A stretch of 64,000 bases of DNA from Eudorina sp. 2006-703-Eu-15 (taxonomy: Eukaryota; Chlorophyta; Chlorophyceae; Chlamydomonadales; Volvocaceae), in NCBI GenBank assembly GCA_003117195.1, contig BDSI01000020.1, forward strand, positions 1 to 64,000, read 5' to 3'. Shown piece after piece: positions 49,401 to 60,921 of the stretch (positions are counted from its first letter, which is position 1; each line of letters begins with the position of its first letter). The translations under genes were made by a program, and so were the position numbers. Below the pieces are notes generated by a model. It searched no databases, was not told where the DNA came from, and worked only from the letters and a program-made list of their open reading frames with translations.

Positions 49401-50135
49401 AGCCCAAAAATAATGGATCACCTCCATCCGCTGGCATACATGTTTGTCGCACGCACGCTAGCTAGATCGGGCAATCACCGTGCGTGGGTCGTCGGTTTTC
49501 ATCACGAAAGTAAACCGGTGGAGTAACAAAAGTGGGTGCGTGCGTGTCGTTGCATGGAGGTTTCCTGTGTTAGTAGTGCCCCGTAGATATGAATGCACTC
49601 AGCTTTATTCAAGACGGTGGCGAGCGAGTAAGTAGTGATGTTTTGCAGTGAGTCAAACGTGATACGAAGTAAGGCCTTCGGATGGCATTATTGGCTGGCT
49701 GCCTCGAGAAAAGCGGGTCGGAACAACCATCTCTCCCTGCTGTGCACTGGAGCGGCCATGCATACGTGCTGTTTTTCTGCTCTGGTGACGCTCTTTGGAT
49801 ATAACGCTCCCCGGCGGGGGTGCCCTTAGGTTACGGTACCAGCATTGATTGAAATTGCTTCGCCGCATGCATGCCGTGTTGCCGTCACTGCTGTTCGTGG
49901 CCGGGCCGGGCGGCTGCGCGAGAGATACGCACGCACGCAGATGCGTACGTGCCCGTTCATTGTGCATGCAGATAGACGTACGCTGTATATATGTTGGCCC
50001 TCGCGCGGCGCTCGCCCAAACAATTCTAATAATTCCGACAGGCCAGCAAGATTTATTTGCCACGCAGAGGCGCCAACAGCTAGCGGTTATCATCCTGACG
50101 CAGTCCCCGAAAAGTCGTGCTCATTTGCGGGCTTG
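46417..50135. other. Convergent intergenic region between EF-hand and lipase genes
   Basis: No gene is recognised over 3.7 kb. Contents include a possible TGTAA poly(A) signal for the EF-hand gene (46987), a GC-rich island at about 47280-47410 containing GCCCGCGCCCCGCGGGCGC, fragments of the dispersed GGACCCC repeat at 48262-48290 and 48409-48445, and a possible - strand TGTAA (49142-49138) for the lipase gene. Open frames such as 47780-47253 (-) lack protein-like composition or splice partners. Confidence 0.4.
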
Positions 50136-53100
50136 TTATTGATTGGCTGCTGCAGCAGTCCCTAGCGGTAAACCCAACTGCTTGTCGCTCACTGCTGTCG
50201 CCGTCACTGCTGCAACTCGCGCCACAGCTGCAGTCGTCGGCTTAGTTGCGAGAACTACAGCATCTGCTGGTCCCGCCGCTACTGCGCCAGGTGGTCGTGT
50301 GGTACACGCGGCAGGCGCCGCAGATGTCACATGAGCAGCAGCAGCAGTAGCAGCCGCAGCAGCAGCAGCAGCTGGCGCCACTGCTGTCGATCCGCTCTCG
50401 GGGGCGGCTGCGGCTGCAGCCTCCGATTCTGGCCGCCGCCACGTTCCAACAGGAGTCAACGGCATAGCTGTGGAGGGTGTTGGGGTTGTGGTGGAGGCGC
50501 CGGGTATCGGCGCCACAGATGCCCTGCACCCGCTGCGGCTGTGCTTCCAGATGCGGCTGGGCAGGGCTGCTGGCATGCGCAGGGAGCTGGGCCGCGTCAG
50601 GAGGCCGCCCGCCTCACGCGCTTGGTGGTACGCCTGGGATGGGAGATAGATACATCGATAGATAAGTCGTACATAAGTCACAAAAACTCTATAAGAGATA
50701 TTCAGATAGATAGGGTGCCGTGCGGTTGCCACATATATACAAAAACATACGTGCATCTATCGGGCTAATCGGGCGAACAGCGATGCTAGGTGCGTGGCTG
50801 GATGTATGGGGCGGGGAAGTCGGAATTCCGTTCCTAGCCCGCCCTGCGTGCCTGAGATCGGTGTTGCTCATCACTTGATTGCATTCTATGCGGTCACTCC
50901 CGTGTCTATCTCTGAGTAAGTGCTTGCTTGGCCTGTGTGGATGGCCCGCGAGCTAGCTCGATCTACCTACCCTTCGTTCGACGTCTATCTGGAGCCTACT
51001 GTTATTAGCGTTCCCTCTACAAGTACAGAGTAATAATGCGGCGGTGTGGGTTTATGTACACGCGCACCTGCTCCATCCCCCACAACATGTGGTCGGGAAA
51101 GTGGTCCGTCTGTGCAGAACGGATTGGGTAAATAAAGGCGAACACGCAAGTTGGTTTCCAGCCAGCGAAGTCAAGCGGCAAGATAGAGCCGAGCAAGTAG
51201 CTAGCTAGCCGCGGCATTCAGCACATGTGCGTGGGGCGCGCCCTGACGCATAAAGGTCTAGGGTTTAATAATGCAATAACCCGCGGCACGTGAGTCGTCT
51301 TCAGTCACGCCACCAGAAGCTAGGTGCTGTAGTGGACAACAACAGACCACCAGTAGGGAGCGGCACCACAACCCGTCACGTGCCTTGCTTGCTTGAGCAC
51401 TGCAGAACAAACGAAGCTTATCTTCGTTCGGTAACTGCTGATCACGCACTGACTATCTATCGGTGCCTACGTCGGTACCCACCAACATTGAGCGTGAGAT
51501 CACCAAGCCGCCCGCCATAAGGTCTTCCGCCCGTATGAACCTGCGAAAGTGTAGGACGTGACCATACAGGGGTGATTGTAGCGGGGGATGGTTGGGTGTG
51601 CAGCCATCTTATGACAGCACGTAAAGCAGGTCGCCTACGAAGGAGCGAGAAAATGCGCCGCGAGGATGTACCCGCCGTGCATAATGCACGGGTGACGGGA
51701 GGTTCGTCGGTTGCAATTGCTGTTGCCCTGCCTTGCACGCACAACAGCTGCATAGGTTGACACCATCCAACTGCTATAAAACTCGGAGTGTTAATCCACG
51801 CATATTATTTCAGCATCGAAGCGCAGTGGTCTCGGCAGCCAAGAGGGCGGCGGCGGGGGATCGGAGTTTTCGATCGGAGGGCTGGGGAAGAAATGTTTGC
51901 GGACTCGCGCAGGATAGCAGCCCGCGCAGCTACGGCCGGCAATAATTATTTTGCGCGACTAATTTCAGTCGTTTCCTGAAATAATTTATTTACTGTGCGC
52001 GACGATACCCCGAAGGCACGGTATTCGCGCAGCCTGTCGAGAAAATATAGAAAGATAGAATCGCTCGTCGACGATTGGATGGGTACGTAGTTGCAATTGC
52101 AGGTCCGCATGAGCTGCAACTTCGCACTCAAGCTCCCTTGCGTTGTTTGATTGCTCGTGCGGGCCCCGGCCCCCACGCACCAGCCATCACGCGGCCCCGC
52201 CAATCCTCACCTACAGGTGTACTGCGCACCCTTCGCGCTGGTCTCCAGCAGGCATACATTGCAGCTGCAGCGCACGCCGCCTCCACAGCACCCTCCCGAA
52301 GAGGAGGCTTCGGCGCGCAAGTCACTGTCCAGACCCGCAGCTGCTGCGCCACTGTCGCCCGCTGGGCCGCGGCGCCTCGGATGCCGCTCGATATACAACA
52401 AGTGACCAGGCGGCTGAAAGCCACGTGCGCCGGCTAAGCGGGAGCGGGCGGCGTGCTCCTGAGCAGCAGATACAAGCAACAGGCAGGCGCGCACGGGACC
52501 GCAAGCAAGCAAGGGAATGCGCAGCCATACGTCCGTGTCATCACGATAGGTTCTATTATTTTGCATTGAGGGAGATACATCCGACGCACGGCTCCGAAAC
52601 TGCAAATTGCGAAGAAAATTATAGAATAGCTAAATTCTCAGACTGCGATCGATGTAGATCATAGAAGCGATGCATGGCGCACCCAAGCTGCAGAGAGCAC
52701 AAGCAGATAATAATAATCGCCAGCCGACGCAGCTTGCTCTATCTGCCGCCGGCGCGCGGCTCACCATTCGTTCACAGCCGTACTGTTCAACTTACCACTT
52801 ATTAACTTATAGAGCTCTCTGGGCCAATTCAATTCCTCGTCTGACATACGCGCATTTGCCGAGCTTATTTATATATGCACCTAATGCACCTTACATGACA
52901 GGCACTCTTTCCTGCCTTGCCTCCGCAGCTCATCCCCCGCCGCATGAAATCTGGTAAATGTTATTGCAGCTGATCTGCTGTGGTAGGTCAAACAAGTAGC
53001 CCCAAGGCCCCACCCCCCACACACCTGCATACGGCTGCAGTACCCGTCCAGCGCTGCACGCTGCTCGGCGCACAGCTCCTCCGCTGGCCGAAATACCCGC

Positions 53101-56100
53101 GACTGGTTCGGCTGCTGCCCAAGCGCCATCAGCCGGCACAGCACGGCCGCCTTGCTCAGACGGCAGTGCGCGCCCGCTGTCAGCAGCTCCTACACGCACA
53201 TGCACGAGCAAGGCCGGGGAGGGGGGCCAAGTGCATGTACGGTATGCACGCACATGCATGATAATAAAATAGGTGCGTCCCATATGCATGCATACATAAG
53301 GAAGTACGGAACGGATGGCATGTATTGAGGGCCATTGTAGTAGGTGAGAGCTGCTGGCAATCAAAAGCTTCTCGGGATGCTGGGACAGTGCTTCGCAATG
53401 TATTTGAGGTGTAGGGCCGACCATTGTACGACACCTACTACAGCCATCCAGCGAAGGAGCTATGCACATAGATCAAGCCGTCCCGTTCGTTGGCGAGTCA
53501 TATGTATGTACGTATGTGCAGTAGTTGATTGCATATACGATTGGTCGAGACAGAGCAGGGAGCCCCCGATGGCTCGCTGGCAATTATTACAGGTCATCAG
53601 CACCTGCCAGTCTCTTGCTTGTGGGGCCACTTCTCGCTCCACTAGCTCCACGGACGGAGGTGACCCGCCCAATAATCATAGCGGACGAATGAAACAGCAA
53701 GCAAGGAGTAAGGAAGGCAGGCGCCTGCATGGGCTTGTTTTTCCTTACCCGTCGCCCGCCGCTCCCGCCCTGTCTCGCTCACACATATGCACGCACGCAC
53801 CCGCACACACGCACACACGTGCGTGTGCCACATACACACCTGCACCAGCTGCTCCCCAGTTGCCACGCTGAGGCGTGGGATGATGTCCTTGCCGTGGACA
53901 ACGCTAACACAGAACTCGCGCGTCAGCTCCACCGCCTGCTCAGGTTGGACGCAAATTCAACAGCAAGCAAGTAAGCATGGAGGTGGTAGCTTCAACCTGC
54001 TTCAATGGCTTCTAAACATGCTGTGATGGCACGCCGTACGTACACTATATGAAATACTACAGATCGCCGCAGCCCTACATGCACTTTTGGGTTTTGGAGG
54101 TTCGCCGGCAGTAACATTCTTACATTCCTTCCAACTGTTTCATTAGCTAGTAACCCTGTATGCCCACATGCATGCTTCCGTACTTGCTTGTTTCTGTATG
54201 TGTGTCGCTGCCACCGTGCAAGGCGCAACGAACGACGACGTCATCTGCTGCCCCCACGCATCAATGTCTGATCATGGTCGTGGCTGCGTGGCGCGCCAAG
54301 TGGTGATGATTGCAGTCGGTAGGTGTTGCTCGCACGTGCGTGGCGCTTACCTGTGGACTTAGCAGGCCGCCCGGCGGCGCGAACGCCCAGCACCTCAGGC
54401 CGGGGAAGAGCGGCCGCAGCAGCAACCCAACCAGGGCCGCAACACCGGCGCCAAGGCTGTGGCCTGTTGCAGAGGCCGGCAGCCAGCGAGGCGGCAGTAC
54501 GTCGTCGATCGCCTCTGCTCAGGTGATCAGCTACGTACCACGCACTTCCATCGTTCAATGCATGAATGAACGGACCACACATGCACGTTGCGTGCGCCTT
54601 TCACGGTGTTGGCTTAGCATAGCCAGGCAAGTGTACAGAAGTGCGTGCGGAGGCTAGCTACTAGCGGGCGGCGGCGTAACGTCGGTGATAAGGCCTACCT
54701 GCCGGCCGCCGCAAACATACAACGTGATCACTCGTTCGTGTCAGCCATCCATGTGTGGCCGCACGTATCACACAGCGTAGGGGGTTGCCTGATAATTAAG
54801 TTTGTTATGTAAACAAAATACTAGCATTCGTATCTATCTGATGCTTATTAGGCTAATGTATGCTACGAACGCGCAGTGGCTTAACTGGCATTCCTCTCTA
54901 TCGCTCTCTATCTATGGCGCATTGCAGCAGACAGCAATGTCTGGTCCCGCACGCGCTCACCCGTCAACACCAGCCGCCATCCCGCACACTGCCCCTGCAG
55001 CCGCGCGGCCGCCGTGCGGGCGCGCTCTGACGGCAGGCCTGACAACCAGCCGGTGGTCGCCGCCGCCGCCTCGCTGGTGCCCTGCTGTTCCGCGTCCGGC
55101 CACTCCGCCAGCACCGCCGCCAGCACGCCTTGCGCCTTAATGTCAGCGTCGATGGCACGGGCGCAGTCTAGAATGCCCCTATGTGCCCATAAAATGCGGC
55201 GGTCAGAGGCGTCCTGCACGGTAACACAGTGGGAGCAAGAGGAACAAAAGAAAGTCCGAGGGGGGGTTCGATTTGCGGGCCTGCGTGCGCAGTAGTGGAT
55301 GGCAGGCAGCTAGGTGCATCAAGCATCCGGGGCCCCGCGGCTGCGTGGGATCAATCGCATCACAGATTGCTTTGGTTACCACGCACGCAGGTAACCCGCT
55401 GCCGCGCGCTACGCGCGCGCACCGCGTTCATCGCCGGGGAACCTACAGACATCGGAGGTCACGGGGCTAAGCCGGTTTGCGAAAACAACTCGCTATTGCA
55501 TAAACAGCCCGGTGGACCCCCGGTTAATTACCGACCCATCTATGTCATAGGGATTATCGATCCTCGGCAATACCGACGGCGGCATGCATAACGACACACA
55601 CGCTAGCTGAGCACGCACGGCCCGATCGGGGGCCATGCATGCGCGAGGCACCTTGTTCGCTCGCCATGTCAAAAGAAATAGTGCCCCGGCGGGTAGAGAT
55701 GACAGCGATAGATCGTATCAATAATAACGTCAGCAGCTCACATGATGAATGAACAGCCTGATTGAACCGCCGCCGGCTCCCAATAATCAAAGCAAGACAC
55801 GACATACAGTTGCGTGCGTTTATGAGTGACATCAATCGAGCCATGTCTAAACCACTCGATTTACTCGATTATTAAGAACGTGCCTACACCCTGTCCATCC
55901 TGACCAACGTGCCAGCTGGGCCACGCAAAAGCTGGTCCCTGCATGCATGCAGCAAGCCGCCGCACCTCTGACGTTCCGATAGGCAGCGGCGCGGGCTCAC
56001 ACAGGCAATCTGTAATCACGTCATCTGCCGACCAGCTGCCGCGCACAGTCACTACCACTGACCGCCGCTCCCGGTCCAATGCGATGTAGTACGGCAGCAG

Positions 56101-59100
56101 TCCGCCTATCTTGTTCGTGTAGCTGACATACAGGATATCCGAGTCTGGCACGCCCGCCACCCGAGTGATGGCCTCCCGTTCAAGCAGCTTGACGGGGGTG
56201 CAGGTGGCCTATGGTATGCGCAGGTAGGAGAGGTTACGACGATGTGTGGTAACGATGTGAGCAACGAAGCGAGCGAGTGGATTATTAACGTATATATATA
56301 TAGCGAGTGGATTATTAACGTATATATATATAGCGCAGCCGCCGTGCATGCATGCGTGCGTGCAGATGGGGCTAAAAGGCCGCACTGCGTGCAACAGATG
56401 CGCAATCAGGCATGTATGTATGCATGCCATGGCAGAGGCATTCTTCAGACTTACATTTCAACAGTGTATGCCTTTCACATACAGCTGCAACCGCCATTCA
56501 CGCCATAAGCTAGTAGATGAGGTTTCCGGGCGGCGCATCGCGTACATGCGGCATACATGCTCGATTGGAGCAGTCGGGTAAGTCGGGTCTGCGCTTCCAT
56601 TCCCGCTCGCCGGAAACGCGCACGCGACACACCTCCGGTGGCCCGGTGTCTGGCCCCACGGAACGTAGGAAGTATGCCGACTGCCGGCAGCAGCCGCAGC
56701 CGCGGCCTAGGCACAGCGAGCAGCAGTGGATTACTGCGGGTGGGTGGGTGGGTGGGCGGGATGCGATGCATGCAGCAAGATAGAGCAGCAAAGTCAGTTC
56801 GCATGTATGCCAAAATGGACAGCGAGCGAGGATGCATGGTGCGCGCGCTCCCGAAGGCTTGAGACAATCTTCCAGATAGATAGAGTGCGTACATACCCTT
56901 CAAAATTCCAATAACCAACCCAGCCAGATTCCCGAGCTCGCTTCTAGCTCTTCACGCCGCGGGCCCCAACACAGCTGCCATGGCCAGCAGTACGTACACG
57001 CACCGCGCGTTCGGTTTAGGTACAAATACATCACCCAGCCGTACACCGCAGTCGCGAACCGGAAGTAGTTCAACGCCTCCTCCAACACCTGTCAGGCAGG
57101 CAGGCAGACAGCAGACTAAGCAGACACGCGGGCGAACAACATTGCGGCCGAGGTTGTAACAACGGTATTATCCTGATGATGATAGATCCTTGCTTAAGAA
57201 CCTACCATTCATTTAATATTATACTAATAAATATAAATTAAATGTATTAAAAGTTTATACAGTAAGACACATTATAAAAGCTATCAAGATATTATTGACA
57301 ACAAGGACAAGGGAAAATAATATCGATAGCGATAGTTGTTGCTAACAAGATTGCGGTGGTAACGAACGATGCGGTGGTAACGAACGAACGAACGATTGCG
57401 GTGGTAACGAACTGCTTGTTGATAATAATAAGGTGGCGGTGCCATGAGTGCAATGCTCGACGGTCATCGGGCGGTTTATGTCACCGTACGTAGTTGTCAC
57501 AAGGCGCGCGCTAGCTAACGCGCGTCACGTCGCATCCCGGCCCCCAGCTTTCCCGGACCTCTAAACAACGAAGTAACTTGCTTGTCATGCAGAGGGACAT
57601 CTGCGCACTGTACGACACTCAGTACATTCGGTGAGTTCGTTGCGAGCGAGGTGAGCAAAACTAACGGCAGCAGCAGGCGCTACTTCGCTGACTATCGGGT
57701 GCCCTCAACGCTGCCGCGTGGGTCCTACAAGTCCGGCGCCGGCACGGTGAGAAGTGGGTTCAACCAAACCGTGTGTATGCAGCATGTCCGCGGTGTCAAC
57801 TGGGGTACGTATGCATTCGCAATTACATAGGACACACGTACTTGCCTATTTGCTTGGCATCAAGGACCGCCAACCCAAGCAACGAAACGGCGGCGGCCTG
57901 TGCATGTGCGCATACAAAATAATAGCAAATAAAAGGGTACGCACTATATTTAAATTATTACCTCAGCAGTCGCGTTAGAGGCCTCCCGCTGGCCGCTCCA
58001 TTCCCGCTGCGGATGGAGCAGTGCCGGTGTCTCACCGCTCGGCAGCGATGCCATCCCGAACACTCTGCTGGTGGCTGGGGATAGCTCGAACTCAGATGCA
58101 AGCAAACGTCCACATCCGTACGACAACGGCTGGAAGGGCAGCGGCTCCTGCTTAGGCTGCTGATCGGGCGCGTTCGGCGACGACGGTGGCTGTGGATCAT
58201 TGGCAGGCATGGAGGCAACCGCCGAACCGCCCAATGCAGTGCCTACAGTGCTGCCAGTCTGTGACGGTGTTACAGCTGACGCCTGGCTGGTCACGTTGAT
58301 GTAGCGATTTGTGCTTGGTTCGATGGGCGAGAGACGATGGACGGTGGAATGCGCGGCCGTGGGCGATGCAGCGGGCGTGGAGGTGGTGGGAAGGTCGGTT
58401 GCGCCACTAGTGGCAGTACTGCTGGCGGGCTGTGGTGCAACCACGGTGGGCGCAGGCGTGCGGACAGCCGGCAGCTCTACTTCGGCTGACGTCGGCTGCG
58501 GCTGTGGTCGCTGTTGGGTGATGACCGACTGCTGCAGCGGCTGCGTAGTAGTACTACTATTGTCAGGCGCATATGCCCTCCCTGCACGCATTGTCGAAGC
58601 AACAAGACCACCATGCATTGTGGAACGAAGGTGCGCAACGACGCGCGAAGATGACATACATACGTGACCATGCAGCGCAACCGATTCGCACGCCCGGTTA
58701 TTACGACATCCGAGCTGCGGTTTCGTAATGACGGAAGCCATCGCACAAAGAAATCAGGGATCCTGTTGTGAGCTCGCCGTGTGCCGTATACGGTATCAGC
58801 AAACCATCTTATCAGGAGCGGGCAGCGGGACTCCCCGCGCCCAGGCCGTAATAAGCGGCTCCCCCAGTCACAAAGCCCTGGTTCGTCATGGGCCCTTCCG
58901 GAATCGTTGGTAAACGGTGGTGCGACCTGCTTGGTCTTACCTACCTGCTGTAGAGCTGGACCTCGATGGCGTCTGAGCAGCTCGCGCGTCCGCCTGCAGA
59001 GTCATCACTACGGGTGGCCGCAGCAGCACCGACAGGGGCTCGGCGCAGCAATGCGGCAGAGGCAACCACGCCGGCGGCGGCGCTGTGCTATACGTATGTG

Positions 59101-60921
59101 CGACCTTTGTGTGACGGTGCCGAACTCCGACGAGGGTGAGTGCAGTAACATAGTCGGTCAAGGTCATGTCAACCTGCGAGATACGTAGATGCACGGGAGG
59201 TCCGCTTGTTAATTTAACATGAAAGGGAACACCGACTGAAGTAAAGTATATTTGCTTGGTAGGCTTGCAGCAGCTACAACCATTGCACTACTGTGCCAGT
59301 TCTGATGGCGTGCATCCCACCGTACTGAAATGGCCCAAACTAAGGATACTACGGACGGACAGCCGCGCGCAAACAGCAGGTACAGGAGCGGGCCGCCGAC
59401 TTGCCGTCATAAGTGGCGGTGATGACGGCGGTGAAGGCAGTGCACACTGGACAAGCGCTGCTCCACCACGCACGCACAAACGCACCCCTGACCTGGCACG
59501 CACGCACACGACGTAACCTACCCCGCCGAAGGCGTGCAGCAGCACCCGTGCAATCACCACCACTGGCGGATCCATTTGTTGCTCACCACCCCGCCGGCCG
59601 CCACCATCACCATTATGAATGCAGTCGTCCTGAGCAGTGGTACCAGTGGTGGTGCGACTGGCAGCCCGTTCTTCGCTTCCGCGGCCCTCGTCAGAATCCG
59701 GCACCAGCTGAATGCAGCAGCAAGTGCAGCACAAGAGCGTGAGGTGCAGGCGGCGAACAAAGCAGCTTGTGGAGGAGCAGTTGGGCAGCAGCCTGAAGAC
59801 GATGAGACCGATGATTGCACTGACGAACAGTTGCACCCAGGTGGCGACGACAATGGCCTTCAGCAGGCTGATGTGGTGCAGGTGCTCCAGCGGACCAGGG
59901 AGAGCCAGGGCGCAGGCAGCCTGGGTGCGGAAGTCATGATGCTGCGCGAGCAGACAGCTGCCGTACACGTTGCTGCCAGCGGCTGCCAGGTGGCAAGCCA
60001 CCAGCGCCAGAAGCAGCGGCCCCACAAATCGGCGACGACGCACTTGGAAAAGTGAACCTGTTGGGGGCGACATTTGCATGTATAGATATTCCGATAACCG
60101 ATTACCGATACCGTATGATGTGGCAAGCAGCAGGACCCATAGAAGTAAGGTCTGCGAGAGGCAATGAGTGAACATGCCCGGGATCGTTAGGGATTAGGTC
60201 CTCGCTGGGTGAGCACGCGAGGCCCGTACTGCTGCGCTGTGCAGGCCGGCACCGCTCCGGTTTGTCTCCGCGAGCGATGCGTAGGCCTGAGGACGTGTGG
60301 ATGAGGGCCTTGCTTGCTGCCTTGCCCAATAGTACTTGCTGGTCAGCACGGGCATCGCCGGTTATCAATGAGACTTGGTGATGCAATCGCTTCCATGATC
60401 CGGGGCATCACAGCGAGACTTCCGTAACCCACGCACCGGCCACCTCTACCAACCAAGCAAACTACGAGCATCGATCGCGCATGGCGCATGGAGTGAGACC
60501 TATTCTAATCTTACACTTCCGCCCTGGCCCGATACGTCTTTGCCATTGCCACGCACCGTATGGCCTGGCGGCGCACGGCATGCACGTATGGCTTACTTGT
60601 CGGACCCGCCCGCACTACTGTCATCAGCTATCGCTGGCAGCCCTGCCTGGTTTACACACCTTTCGTGCTTTCCCAAATAATTGCCACGTGCAGGCTGGCC
60701 GCCACTACCAGGACACCTAGGAGAGTTGCAAGGAACGCCATGTGCTTGACACGGTAGGGGCAGGCATGGCTCAGGTGCCGCACAACAAAGGCGAGGTCGA
60801 GTGCTGCAAGAGCCGCCCACGCCCCTTGCCAGAAGGCTCCAACAGCGCTTGGTAGCGCCAGGTCATCTGAGCCTAGCCGCAACTGCCGACCCAGTATCAC
60901 CAGTGCGGGCTGCGCCAGCAT
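50136..60921 (-). CDS. sn-1-specific diacylglycerol lipase (DAGL type), 15 exons, 1167 aa
   Basis: Exons in gene order: 60921-60660, 60057-59522, 59173-58945, 58581-57962, 57088-57004, 56733-56633, 56208-55966, 55213-54961, 54463-54351, 53935-53840, 53189-53025, 52413-52211, 51540-51483, 51109-51068, 50633-50136. Every phase closes (1167 codons plus TAA). The start resembles animal DAGLs ([14 protein letters not shown]). Four membrane segments follow at about 25-47, 61-83, 97-119 and 151-177. The lipase class 3 core has [27 protein letters not shown] (nucleophile Ser about 779), [23 protein letters not shown] (Asp about 831), [10 protein letters not shown] and ISRSML-TDHFPDH (His about 991): a complete triad. 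The family cleaves sn-1 acyl chains from membrane diacylglycerol, giving 2-monoacylglycerol. The Gln/Ser/Thr-rich linker (exon 4) and Ala-rich C-terminal tail (exon 15) are variable regions. The end of the last exon is the least certain part. Confidence 0.92.
53336..53443 (-). repeat. Dispersed repeat shared with the EF-hand gene, copy 2
   Basis: The reverse complement matches 43677-43778. It sits in intron 10 of the lipase gene, between exons 53935-53840 and 53189-53025. Confidence 0.85.
56265..56334. repeat. Perfect 30-bp tandem duplication
   Basis: A unit GCGAGTGGATTATTAACGTA followed by TATATATATA occurs twice back to back in intron 6 of the lipase gene, a very recent duplication. Confidence 0.9.
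57357..57415. repeat. GCGGTGGTAACGAAC short tandem repeat
   Basis: Three copies of GCGGTGGTAACGAAC with variable GAAC spacers lie in intron 4 of the lipase gene. Confidence 0.8.
57593..57746 (+). pseudogene. Two-exon coding-like fragment nested antisense in lipase intron 4
   Basis: On the + strand, an acceptor CAG at 57590-57592 is followed by [12 protein letters not shown] (57593-57630), a donor GTGAGT, a very short 46-base intron, an acceptor at 57676 and [20 protein letters not shown] (57677-57746), then a donor GTGAGA. The phases agree and the 36 residues look like real protein. It is opposite in direction to the lipase and is not needed for its reading frame. No family was recognised, and flanking exons were not found. 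A captured gene piece or part of a nested gene are both possible. Confidence 0.4.
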
